Source: an uncultured Clostridia bacterium (GTDB lineage: Bacteria > Bacillota > Clostridia > Christensenellales > Aristaeellaceae). Taken from it: a DNA stretch of 64,000 nt. Position 1 is the first letter of the stretch, and each line of letters starts with the position of its first letter. This document shows, piece after piece, positions 34,366-43,134 of the stretch. The notes beneath the pieces are model-generated. The model saw only the letters and a program-made list of their open reading frames with translations. It was not told the DNA's origin and did not search any database. Location: contig CALGBY010000134.1 in assembly GCA_937886445.1 (NCBI GenBank), positions 1 through 64,000 of the forward strand, in the 5' to 3' direction. The translations under genes were made by a program, and so were the position numbers.

Positions 34366-35580
34366 ATGAGTCGTTTGTTTTCTGCCTCCGGTTTGAGCAG
34401 CAAACGCTACCGCGTTCGTGTATCCGCTGCGGAGGTTTTCTATAATTGCTGTATAGCATCCGGCGGCTTTCGCACGGTGCTGCTGCAAACACTTGGCATG
34501 AGCGCCGGTCAGATCGGACTTGTATCCTCGCTTTGCAGCGCTGCAAACATCATTGCACCGCCTATATGGGGCACAGTTGCGGACAGAATTCGATCCTACA
34601 GCAAATGCTTTATCTGCTGTCTGTTCATATCTGCTTTACTGATGATCCTGATACCGGCTGCCGCGACGGCCGGAACAGCCGCCATTACCCTGATCACTGT
34701 TCTTTTGGCTGTGGATTCCATGTTTTCAGGCCCGGCAAACAATATGAGTGAGCTATGGCTTGTACAGATCAATAACAGCGGAATGGGGATCTCATACGGT
34801 TCGCTGCGCCTGTGGGCCTCCATCGGTTATGCTGTAATGGGTATTGTTTATACACGGCTTCTTGCAGGCCATTCTGTATACATTGCATATAAGCTGTATG
34901 GTGTGTTTGCTGTGCCTGCACTCCTGCTTGCACTGAGTGTGCGCAATGTTCCTCTCTCTGCTGATGTGAAGAGAAATGAAAGAACAAGCTTCAGGAATAT
35001 GCCGTTTAGAAAAATCCTATGTCCGGTCATTATTGCCTTTACTGCTTTTACATGCATGCTGAACGCTGTGGATTCCGGAAAGATAACCTTTTTTATCTAT
35101 GTGCTGAATGATTATGGATTCGGCAGTGAATATATCGGGGTGTTCATGGCCGTGTCAGCGTTTTGCGAGGTGCCGGCTTTACTGCTCAGCAAAAAGTTGA
35201 TCAGAAAAACAGGATTGCTTGGATGCATGTTTTTATGTATCGTACTGAATGTAACTGAATCGCTTTTGTATGTATTCGGGAACAGTCTGCTGTTCATTAT
35301 TGCGGGACAGGTGTTAAAGGGATTATGCGGGGGATTTATGATGTCCGGCCGCATACAGTACCTGTATCATATAGCACCTGAAGGACTTACCGCTACCACA
35401 AACACACTCATTTCATCTATCATCTCGGTGGTATCGATCGTGTTTATGTCTTTCAGCGGGTTTATTCTTGAGGTCACGGGGGTTCGTGTTTTTTTCCTGA
35501 TGATCGCCTGTGCCGAAGCGTTTTCCATGTTGCTTCTTCTGATTACCCGTCATATTGATGAGAAGAATAAATCTGCATAA
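34366..35580 (+). CDS. MFS transporter, oligosaccharide symporter-like
   Basis: A 404-residue, roughly 12-span permease of the MFS_1-like (LacY/HcaT-like) group. Seen: N-terminal RVSAAEVFYNCCIASGG, a cytoplasmic-loop motif PIWGTVADRIR near 66-76, and a second-half SGRIQYLYHIAPEGLTATTN. It was not assigned a substrate. The operator it shares with the RG-I cluster makes a sugar or glycoside substrate attractive, as inference only. AAAGGTG lies 5 bases before the ATG. Confidence 0.82.
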   Translation: MSRLFSASGLSSKRYRVRVSAAEVFYNCCIASGGFRTVLLQTLGMSAGQIGLVSSLCSAANIIAPPIWGTVADRIRSYSKCFICCLFISALLMILIPAAATAGTAAITLITVLLAVDSMFSGPANNMSELWLVQINNSGMGISYGSLRLWASIGYAVMGIVYTRLLAGHSVYIAYKLYGVFAVPALLLALSVRNVPLSADVKRNERTSFRNMPFRKILCPVIIAFTAFTCMLNAVDSGKITFFIYVLNDYGFGSEYIGVFMAVSAFCEVPALLLSKKLIRKTGLLGCMFLCIVLNVTESLLYVFGNSLLFIIAGQVLKGLCGGFMMSGRIQYLYHIAPEGLTATTNTLISSIISVVSIVFMSFSGFILEVTGVRVFFLMIACAEAFSMLLLLITRHIDEKNKSA

Positions 35581-35660
35581 GCAAACAGTTGAAAAACAAA
35601 GCGCTGAAGAATAAAATAAAAGCAGAAGAACATGATTATCAGATATGGAGGCGTGTAAGA

Positions 35661-36398
35661 ATGAATGATACATTGAAAACCATGTTCGAACGCAGATCCG
35701 TACGGGCTTTTACCGAAAGAGAAATCAGCGCAGAAGATAAAATGACCGTACTGAGGGCAGCGGCATCCGCGCCGACAGCAGGAAACCAGCAGTTGTACAC
35801 CATATTGGATATCACTGACCCGAAAATGAGAATATGTCTGTCTGAAACCTGCGATCATCAGCCGTTTATTGCCGAAGCGAAGATGATTTTGATTTTCTGC
35901 GCGGATTGTCTGAAATGGTATCGTGCCTTTCAGATGACCGGCTGCAGCCCGAGAGAACCGGGGGAGGGCGATCTGCTGCTTGCGGTATCTGATGCCAATA
36001 TCGCAGCACAAAACGCGGTCATCGCGGCGGAAAGCCTTGGGATCGGCAGTTGCTATATCGGTGATATTATGGAAAACTGCGAAATACACAGGGAAATGCT
36101 CCGTTTGCCTCCCTATGTGTTCCCGGCAGCGATGCTTGTGTTTGGTTATCCGACAGAGCAGCAAAAGAACAGGATCTCACCGGAACGCGCTCCGCTTGAC
36201 AGAATCGTTTCGGCTAACATATATCCCGACATGGATGAAGCGTATATGAAAGCGTTGTTTTCTTCAAAAGCTAAAACGAAAAGTTATGAAGATTGGATGA
36301 ACGCGTTTTGTGCGCGAAAGTACAATTCTGATTTCGCACGCGAAATGACCCGATCCGTAAAGCAATATCTTAAATCCTTTTCAGAAAATAAAGGATAA
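35661..36398 (+). CDS. nitroreductase family flavoprotein
   Basis: A 245-residue FMN-dependent nitroreductase of the FRP/NfsA-like type. N-terminal MFERRSVRAFTEREIS and APTAGNQQLY contact the flavin; NAVIAAESLGIGSCYIGDI is the central helix pattern. The natural substrate is unknown. The start at 35661 has GGAGG 8-9 bases upstream. It is probably co-transcribed with the esterase that follows. Confidence 0.85.
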   Translation: MNDTLKTMFERRSVRAFTEREISAEDKMTVLRAAASAPTAGNQQLYTILDITDPKMRICLSETCDHQPFIAEAKMILIFCADCLKWYRAFQMTGCSPREPGEGDLLLAVSDANIAAQNAVIAAESLGIGSCYIGDIMENCEIHREMLRLPPYVFPAAMLVFGYPTEQQKNRISPERAPLDRIVSANIYPDMDEAYMKALFSSKAKTKSYEDWMNAFCARKYNSDFAREMTRSVKQYLKSFSENKG

Positions 36399-36462
36399 AC
36401 AATAAAGGGAGATCGCGCCATTTTCAGATAGACTATGTGCTGTATGGAAAGAAGGAATGATC

Positions 36463-37290
36463 ATGCTGTATGAAAAGATAAGTTTGAGCACATGCAACGG
36501 AGCACAGGTAGATATGGATGTATATTGTCCCGATGTAAAAGGAAGAGACGATCGCAATGCACTGAGAACGGGCATTGTGATATGCGGCGGCGGCGGATAC
36601 CTTTACGTATCTGACAGGGAAACAGAGCCTGTGGCGCTTCGCTTCTGCGCGATGGGCTTTAATACTTATGTGATCCACTATCGCACCGCGCCGAACCGCT
36701 TTCCCTGCGCTGTGCAGGATATCGCAGGTGCTGTGGCATTTGTAAGAGAACATGCCGGCAGCTATCTGCAGCATCCGGAGCGTATCGCTGTGCTTGGATT
36801 TTCCGCAGGCGGACATGCCGCATGCTCTCTCGGAGTAATGTGGCAGCAGGAAGAGCTTTGGCAGCCGATCGGAAAAAAGCCGGACGATGTGAAACCAAAC
36901 GCGATGGTTTTGTGTTATCCTGTGATCACGGCAGGGGAGTATGCCCATCGCGGTTCCTTTGAAAACCTGACAGGCGAGAAGGAGATCGCGGCTCACCAAA
37001 GGTATTCCCTTGAAAAACTTGTTACGGAGCAAACGCCTCCGGCATTTATATGGAGCACATGGGATGACGCGTCCGTTCCCTGTCAAAATACACTTTATCT
37101 GGCTGAAAGGATGCGTGAGCACGGTGTACAGGCCGAGGTCCATATCTATCCGCATGGTGTACACGGATTATCTCTTGCCGATAGAACAACATGGTGTTCC
37201 AATCCTGATCTGCTGCAGCCTTCTGTTGCCGGCTGGCCGGTACTGGCGGCGAACTTTCTGAATTCACTTTTTGCCGGAAATGAGCAGTGA
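36463..37290 (+). CDS. alpha/beta-hydrolase, carbohydrate-esterase-like
   Basis: A 275-residue alpha/beta hydrolase resembling acetyl-xylan-esterase-like (BD-FAE type) enzymes. The oxyanion region is GIVICGGGGYLYVS, the nucleophile elbow is GFSAGGH near 113-119, an Asp lies in TWDDASVP and a His in YPHGVHG near the end. No signal peptide, so cytoplasmic. ATG 36463 is 7 bases from AGAAGG and is favoured over 36457. It could deacylate imported glycans or small esters. Its last 27 bases overlap tail-to-tail with the M20 gene. Confidence 0.82.
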   Translation: MLYEKISLSTCNGAQVDMDVYCPDVKGRDDRNALRTGIVICGGGGYLYVSDRETEPVALRFCAMGFNTYVIHYRTAPNRFPCAVQDIAGAVAFVREHAGSYLQHPERIAVLGFSAGGHAACSLGVMWQQEELWQPIGKKPDDVKPNAMVLCYPVITAGEYAHRGSFENLTGEKEIAAHQRYSLEKLVTEQTPPAFIWSTWDDASVPCQNTLYLAERMREHGVQAEVHIYPHGVHGLSLADRTTWCSNPDLLQPSVAGWPVLAANFLNSLFAGNEQ

Positions 37291-38631
37291 CGGATCCATT
37301 TTGTCAAGTGCCAGGATCATCATAGCATAAACACGCATAAAGCTTTTGATATGCTCAATATCCTCGCTTTCATCACACTGATGATAATTTCCGTGTCCCG
37401 GCTTGAAAATATGCCCGGGGAATTGTCTGCCGGGCATCCCGGGGCCGCAGCCGAAAGCATTTGGCAAAACGGCGGCGTAATTTCCTCCTGTCATTACAAA
37501 TGGTTTAGCATCAAAGCCGGTCACATTGTGATAAACCTCGGTAAGGGCAGAAATTACAGGATGCTCCTCGGGATAATAACATGCTTTTCGCAGACTGACA
37601 CATTCAATACTTGCGCCGATCACAGAAGCTCTTTCGGTCGCTTTTTTCATCAGCAGGTCGGCAGAAGCTGTGACAGGCAGAACAGTATACATATGAATGT
37701 AAAGACGACCGTTTATGACTTCAGCAGCTGTCGGAGCGGTTTGAAGCGGGCCGGATATTATGTCAGTATAAGCCATACCGAGAGAAGTTCCGTCTATGCC
37801 TGATGTTATGCTTTTCAGTGCTTTCAGATTGACGGCATCTCCGGGATAAAGTACGGATAGCTGTTCAAGCAATACATGTATTGCGTTGGTTTTTCCGTCG
37901 GATTGATAGACAAATCCGCCTTCGCCTTCGGCATGCAGAACAGTTCCGTCTTCAGTGACGGCCTCGATCACATTCGGAGTAACGGAAGGATCGTTGAATT
38001 CCCGGATGTGAACATCATGTTCAAAAGGTATGGATATATGAAAGCGGAGACAGCCCCGCTGACCGATACAAACTGGAAAGCCCGTGTCCGGCACAAGAGA
38101 AATATCCGGACAGGGATGATGAGATACAAAATAACGGCAATCCTCCATGCCGGTTTCTTCCGCGGTACCCATATAAAGACTGTATCCGTGACGAAGACGG
38201 CCCCCCATGTCCCTCAGACAATTCATAACATGCAGGACCGCGATCGCCGTCATCTTATTATCCTGCACACCGCGACCGATCAGATATCTGTCTTCTGCCA
38301 GAGTACATTCAAACGGCGGGAAGAGCCATTCAGCAGGATCGCCGACCGGAACGACATCCAGATGCGACCAGATACCAATAGAAATATCTCCCTCAGAAAA
38401 ATCTGCAGCGCCGACATAATGTTCAAAATCGCGAGTGGAATAACCGTGCTTCTCAGCAAGGCGGTACATATAGCTGAGCGCGTCACGACAGGCCTGGCCG
38501 AAGGGCGGTACGTTTTTATCGGGAATTGATACGCTGGGAATACGTACCAGCCCCCGCAGATCATCGATGATCTGACTGAGATGTTCTTCAATCCATCTGT
38601 CAATAAAGCATAATATTCCGGAATCCGGCAT
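37264..38631 (-). CDS. M20 family metallopeptidase (dipeptidase-like)
   Basis: A 455-residue M20 enzyme, close in layout to PepV/carboxypeptidase-like dipeptidases. Zinc-site motifs: SHLDVVPVGD, GRGVQDNKM, GTAEETGMEDCRYF, an Asp in LVPDTGFPV, and a late His in FKPGHGNYHQ. A lid domain lies between. The ATG at 38631 has GGAGGT 4-5 bases upstream; an in-frame extension to 38694 is not supported. It follows the cysteine desulfidase gene by about 50 bases, suggesting joint use of cysteine-containing peptides. Confidence 0.85.
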   Translation of the reverse strand: MPDSGILCFIDRWIEEHLSQIIDDLRGLVRIPSVSIPDKNVPPFGQACRDALSYMYRLAEKHGYSTRDFEHYVGAADFSEGDISIGIWSHLDVVPVGDPAEWLFPPFECTLAEDRYLIGRGVQDNKMTAIAVLHVMNCLRDMGGRLRHGYSLYMGTAEETGMEDCRYFVSHHPCPDISLVPDTGFPVCIGQRGCLRFHISIPFEHDVHIREFNDPSVTPNVIEAVTEDGTVLHAEGEGGFVYQSDGKTNAIHVLLEQLSVLYPGDAVNLKALKSITSGIDGTSLGMAYTDIISGPLQTAPTAAEVINGRLYIHMYTVLPVTASADLLMKKATERASVIGASIECVSLRKACYYPEEHPVISALTEVYHNVTGFDAKPFVMTGGNYAAVLPNAFGCGPGMPGRQFPGHIFKPGHGNYHQCDESEDIEHIKSFMRVYAMMILALDKMDPSLLISGKK

Positions 38632-38683
38632 GTTTACCTCCGATTTTGCATACTTGTAGTGTATATACGGAATCATACGCGGA

Positions 38684-39952
38684 TCATTTTTCAAGCATCA
38701 TTCGAATGATCTCAACATCTGTCTGGTGCATGCCCACCTTGCCGATATACCCTACGCAGGAGATCGTTTCATCTGCGCATTCCTTCAGTATGCCGCTGTG
38801 AGCGGAGTACACAAGACCGTTCATAGCCATTTTGTGCGCGAGCAGGGAAGCACCGAGAGCTGAAGCGATTTTTGCGGCGCAGGAAATTTTCGCACCGTCG
38901 CAAATGATTCCGGGTATGTTGGCCATGGTGTTTTCAATAGTAGCCTGGATCTGTTCCATCGTACCGTTTTCGATATATGTGATCGCGGCTCCCGAGGCAC
39001 AGGACGCGGAAACAGCACCGCAAAAGGCGGAAAGCTTTCCGATATATTCCTTCTGGAAAACTGTCAGCAATGATGAGAAAGCCAGACCGCGAAGCATTTT
39101 TTCTTCTGGTAGCCCCTTTTCGCGGCAATACACAATAACGGGAACAGAGGAAGCGATACCCTGATTGCCGCTTCCGGAATTGATGATTACGGGCAGGCTG
39201 CAGCCGGCCATACGCGCTTCAGATGCCGCGGAGGCAAAGGCCTTCATCTTTGTCTGAACATTATCTCCTTCACACTGTATGATAAACGGTCCGATCCCAA
39301 GCCCCCATTTACCCGTCATGCCTTCACCGGCGATACCCATATTCATATCGATCGATGGGCTGAAAATCTCGCGGAGCCTGTCAACAGGCATTTCATCCGC
39401 AAATGCCTTGATATTGCGCAGGTTCAAAGCATCGCGGCATGCGGCTGTCCCGTGACCGGAATAACCGTCTTCTTCAGCAAGAGTCTTCCCGTTTTTTTCA
39501 ATACGGGCGATATGCATATGACTATGCTTGATTTCAACAAGCACATGGTCATCACCGCAGAAACCTTCAATAATAAAATGCAGCGGAATATCTGACTCAA
39601 GATAGATCACTTCACATTTTCCGTCTCGGATATAGTCTTTACTGAATTCGATCGTGTTTTCATCCACGCTTTCCAGTACTTCCATGCAATTATCCGCGTT
39701 TCCGCCGAAGGCCCCAAGCACTACAGCTGCCTCGATGCCTGTCATGCCGTTGGAATTCGGGATCATGACGCATCTTACATTTTTGATCATGTTACCGCTG
39801 CAGCGGGCGATGATCTTTTCAGGATCCGTTCCCAGCACCTTTTTCATTTTAGCGGCCGCATAGGCGAGAGCGATCGGCTCGGTACAGCCCATAGCGGGGA
39901 TCAACTCTTCACGCAAGATATTCAAAAAATCCGTGACTGTTTGCTTATCCAT
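38684..39952 (-). CDS. cyuA: CyuA/UPF0597 L-cysteine desulfidase
   Basis: A 422-residue UPF0597 protein. Family members split L-cysteine to pyruvate, ammonia and sulfide using an oxygen-sensitive [4Fe-4S] cluster. Seen: AMGCTEPIALAYA with C23, SGNMIKNV, MIPNSNGMTG, SGSGNQGIASSVPV, and further cysteines in CDGAKISC. The length matches. GGAGGT lies about 11 bases before the ATG. It is likely an operon with the downstream M20 peptidase. The symbol follows the E. coli gene; a serine-type substrate cannot be excluded. Confidence 0.85.
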   Translation of the reverse strand: MDKQTVTDFLNILREELIPAMGCTEPIALAYAAAKMKKVLGTDPEKIIARCSGNMIKNVRCVMIPNSNGMTGIEAAVVLGAFGGNADNCMEVLESVDENTIEFSKDYIRDGKCEVIYLESDIPLHFIIEGFCGDDHVLVEIKHSHMHIARIEKNGKTLAEEDGYSGHGTAACRDALNLRNIKAFADEMPVDRLREIFSPSIDMNMGIAGEGMTGKWGLGIGPFIIQCEGDNVQTKMKAFASAASEARMAGCSLPVIINSGSGNQGIASSVPVIVYCREKGLPEEKMLRGLAFSSLLTVFQKEYIGKLSAFCGAVSASCASGAAITYIENGTMEQIQATIENTMANIPGIICDGAKISCAAKIASALGASLLAHKMAMNGLVYSAHSGILKECADETISCVGYIGKVGMHQTDVEIIRMMLEK

Positions 39953-40149
39953 TCTATATACTTACCTCCGCTTGAGAATCGTCTTGCCGGCTGATCGCCG
40001 ACTTAATATGATATTCCGGCAAAGCTGTATAACTGCATATCGGCATAGACACAATACTGCCGTTCACGCAGTCATCTTTCTGTATGAGCAGCTTATCATG
40101 TGCGAAAACAGAAATTTCATTGAAGAAGACTTACAACACAAATTGATCC

Positions 40150-41823
40150 TTAACCGTGAACTTCGGCATCGTTATGATAGATCTCTTTTACAAGCTGATA
40201 GGCAAGCTTCGGACGCCTGTACTCATCCACAACGCCCTTGTTGTTGAATGTGCGCGGTCTTTTCATTGCCCATTCCTCGGAAACGCGAACATCGGCAAAT
40301 TGCCAAAGGAATACTCCTGTAATATCCTTATCGGAAAGTACAGCGGAAAGCTGTTCCCTGAGAATAGCTGCCTGTCGTTCTTCTGACCATTTACTTTCTC
40401 CGAACGGATCATGATAACCATAGATCGCGCCGGCACCGATCTCACTGATGATGACTGGCTTGTTCGCTCCGCCGCGGGTATCGCACTCATCCTGCTTGAC
40501 ACGAATCGCATCGTTAACAGTTTTATCGGAATACCATTGCGGATACAGATTGAAGCTGACTACATCAAGCGCGTCATATACGATACCGCCTGCCCGTTCC
40601 AGCAGGGCAGATGTGACGGGTCTGGAGGGATCCTTACGGCGGATCAGGCTGAATATCTCGCGGTAGCAGGCGGCTCCGTATTCGGTGTCATCACTGCATT
40701 CATTCAATATGCCCCAGATAAAGACAGAAGGATGATTGTAATCGCGATCGATCATTTCCTCAGTAGAGCGAAGGATCTGCTCCATAAACAGAGGATGGCG
40801 CATCTGCTCCTCAGAAAGCCCTCTCGCGTGAGATTCCTCCCATACAAGCATACCGGTTTCATCACACAGATCAAGGAACCGAGGGTCGTTTGGATAATGA
40901 CAGGTGCGTACGCAGTTCGCACCCATATCGCGCATCAGCTGGATATCGCGATACATGACGGAAAGAGGCACAGCCGAACCGTGATCCGCAATTTCTTCAT
41001 GACGGTTAAAGCCTCTCAAACGAAGCGGAGAGCCGTTCAGAAGGATCTGTTTGCCGCTGATACTGATCTCTCGAAACCCGATCCGCTCTATCTGGTCATC
41101 CACGGGCCGTTCTCCGTCGTACAGGATAGCCTCAGCAGTATACAGAACAGGGTCTTCAGGAGACCATGGAGAAACATCATTGCAGGTCAGTATGAATGAA
41201 ACGGTTTGCTCTTCACCGGCCGGAACGGTGATTTGTTCTTCTGCTTTCGCGCCGGCAACAGAGATACAGACCTTGATACTACGGCTGCTTCCGGCAAGAT
41301 TACGGACATGCACATCGCCTTTCGCTGTCCATATCCCATCGACCATAAATGGGGTGATGCGGAAGGAGGCAATATAGGTATCGGCCAGTTCTTCTACCGT
41401 AACAGGTCGGTTTATACCGCCATAGGCATAATAATCGTTGGGAAAATCCAGAGCGAAACCGGCGTCAAAGCGGTTATCGGCTTCAACCGTCAGCAGATGC
41501 TTTCCTCGCGAAACATGCGGTACAATAGCTTCAAAGCCTGTATAAGCCCCGTAATGCTCTGCGATCTGTTGACCATCCAGAAATACGGAGGCATGGATAC
41601 TGACTCCGGCGAAAGAAAATCGTACATTACCGCCGCAATTGATACTTTGTTCATAGACGCCGCGTCCTCTGTAGTTGCGCAGAGCAGGATGTGATTCCCA
41701 TACGCCCGGCACAGTGACCTTTTCAAAACGGGGAAGAGCGGATGAATCCGGTGTGGTAAGCAGCCACAGAGGATCGCATTCCCGGCTGGAGCGGATCTCA
41801 TGAGAACGGAATAATCTTTCCAT
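40150..41823 (-). CDS. GH2 beta-glucuronidase-like glycosidase
   Basis: A 557-residue GH2 enzyme with sugar-binding, immunoglobulin-like and TIM-barrel domains. Acid/base E375 in WGILNEC, nucleophile E461 in IISEIGAG. The NxK motif N527-N-K529 before GVVDEYRRPK matches the carboxylate-recognition signature of beta-glucuronidases, so glucuronides (for example on RG-I side chains) are the likely substrate. No signal peptide. GGAGG lies 8 bases before ATG 41823. A terminator separates it from rhaM, so it may have its own promoter or depend on read-through. Confidence 0.85.
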   Translation of the reverse strand: MERLFRSHEIRSSRECDPLWLLTTPDSSALPRFEKVTVPGVWESHPALRNYRGRGVYEQSINCGGNVRFSFAGVSIHASVFLDGQQIAEHYGAYTGFEAIVPHVSRGKHLLTVEADNRFDAGFALDFPNDYYAYGGINRPVTVEELADTYIASFRITPFMVDGIWTAKGDVHVRNLAGSSRSIKVCISVAGAKAEEQITVPAGEEQTVSFILTCNDVSPWSPEDPVLYTAEAILYDGERPVDDQIERIGFREISISGKQILLNGSPLRLRGFNRHEEIADHGSAVPLSVMYRDIQLMRDMGANCVRTCHYPNDPRFLDLCDETGMLVWEESHARGLSEEQMRHPLFMEQILRSTEEMIDRDYNHPSVFIWGILNECSDDTEYGAACYREIFSLIRRKDPSRPVTSALLERAGGIVYDALDVVSFNLYPQWYSDKTVNDAIRVKQDECDTRGGANKPVIISEIGAGAIYGYHDPFGESKWSEERQAAILREQLSAVLSDKDITGVFLWQFADVRVSEEWAMKRPRTFNNKGVVDEYRRPKLAYQLVKEIYHNDAEVHG

Positions 41824-41881
41824 AAAGATTTCCTCCGGATATATTTTCACAAGCTAAACGATAAGGTTTGAAATCAACAGA

Positions 41882-41910
41882 AGAAAAAGGAGCCGGTTTC
41901 TGTCCGGCTC
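41882..41910 (-). terminator. Rho-independent terminator after rhaM
   Basis: On the minus strand: GGAGCCGG, 7-base loop, CCGGCTCC, then TTTTTC. It lies 20 bases beyond the rhaM stop and upstream of the GH2 gene. Confidence 0.8.
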
Positions 41911-41930
41911 CGGTGCGCAGCCGGCGCAGA

Positions 41931-42248
41931 TCATTCAAGGAAAAACATTTGCTCCAGCTCGGGCTGTGCACCTGTTTCGGGATCCATCTCAAGGATCAGC
42001 ACGTCCTTCATATATTCATTCCAGCGATCCACAACAGGGCTCTGTGCCTGTATACGGTTTGCATAATCAACGCCTTTTTCGCATTCATAGTAGCCGAAAA
42101 GCTCATTGCCATCGGACCAGATCGTGTAGTTGCCGATACCGGCTTCCTTAAGGACCTGTTTCATTTCAGGCCAGATCTCATCATGACGGCGCTTATATTC
42201 CGCTTTCATGCCATCAGCGATACGGCCCTTCCATGCTTTTCTTTCCAT
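41931..42248 (-). CDS. rhaM: L-rhamnose mutarotase
   Basis: A 105-residue RhaM, which interconverts the alpha and beta anomers of L-rhamnose. The family pattern RRHDEIWPEMKQVLKEAGIGNYTIW with its active-site His is seen, and the tail has DRWNEYMKDVL. ATG 42248 is preceded by AGGCAGG; an in-frame start 36 bases upstream is unlikely. It is the last gene of the rhamnose series before a terminator. Confidence 0.94.
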   Translation of the reverse strand: MERKAWKGRIADGMKAEYKRRHDEIWPEMKQVLKEAGIGNYTIWSDGNELFGYYECEKGVDYANRIQAQSPVVDRWNEYMKDVLILEMDPETGAQPELEQMFFLE

Positions 42249-42292
42249 ACTGTTTTCCTGCCTCTTCGTTTGTTGTATGCTCAATGAACTTA

Positions 42293-43117
42293 TCAGTCGA
42301 GAAAATCCTCACGGATCGTCACACCGAATTCTTTGGCAATGGCTCTCATGCCGTCATCCTCAATGGTTTGCAGGTAGGGAAGACCTGTGGAATGGGAGAG
42401 GATCCAGATCTGTGCCGCTTTTTCAATGGTGTGCATAAGGCCGAAAGCGATATCGAAATCAGGTCCGGAAACAAAGGTTCCGTGCTGTGCCCATACGGCG
42501 GCGTCAAACTCCTTCATCTTTTCGCAGGTCGCCAACGCGATCTGCGAGCCTCCGGGCACCATCCAGGGCACAACACCCACGCCGCCGGGAAAGACTACGG
42601 GGCACTCAGTGGCGCTTTGCCAGAGGGCGCGGGTAATATCACGGTCGGTGAGAGGAATGATGTTGGTCATCGCGATCAGATTAGGGGTATGAGCGTGATA
42701 AATGACCTTGTTAGTGCCATTCGTTGCGTGATAGCGCACACAGTGATTCATATAATGGGTCGGGAATTCGCTTGTGGGACGGCCGCCGTTTACAAGACCC
42801 CAGCAAATACGATAGCTGTCACCCTTTTCATTGATCTCGAGCACACAAAGACTGTCCGCAGGGTCAAGAACGACATTACGGAAGAACTTACCGCTTCCTG
42901 TAGCGATAAAGAACCGACCGGCAAGGGTACAGTCACATACGCCAAGCATTTTCCAGGAACCGGGTTCAGCGGTAAAGCAGGGCCTCATTTCATCAACTTC
43001 ATCATTATCAAGAAGATAGGTCAGGTTTCCGCCGTTCCGCTCGTGCCATCCCTGATTCCAACCATCCTCACATACACGGATAAACTTTTTCATTACAGGC
43101 AGCTCATACATGTTCAT
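42293..43117 (-). CDS. rhaD: L-rhamnulose-1-phosphate aldolase
   Basis: A 274-residue class II aldolase splitting rhamnulose-1-phosphate into DHAP and L-lactaldehyde. Seen: NGGNLTYLL for phosphate binding, VIYHAHTPNLIAM with two zinc-binding His, FPGGVGVVPWMVPGG, and a third zinc His in WAQHGTFVSG. It starts 17 bases after the rhaA stop. The ribosome binding site is weak (AAAGAGT); ATG 43111 is an alternative. Confidence 0.94.
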   Translation of the reverse strand: MNMYELPVMKKFIRVCEDGWNQGWHERNGGNLTYLLDNDEVDEMRPCFTAEPGSWKMLGVCDCTLAGRFFIATGSGKFFRNVVLDPADSLCVLEINEKGDSYRICWGLVNGGRPTSEFPTHYMNHCVRYHATNGTNKVIYHAHTPNLIAMTNIIPLTDRDITRALWQSATECPVVFPGGVGVVPWMVPGGSQIALATCEKMKEFDAAVWAQHGTFVSGPDFDIAFGLMHTIEKAAQIWILSHSTGLPYLQTIEDDGMRAIAKEFGVTIREDFLD

Positions 43118-43134
43118 ACGCTTTACTCTTTCTG

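Noticed and set aside
39991..40034. TTGCCGG...CCGGCAA inverted repeat before cyuA
   Set aside because: The loop is about 25-30 bases and there is no T-run; too weak to call a terminator or operator.
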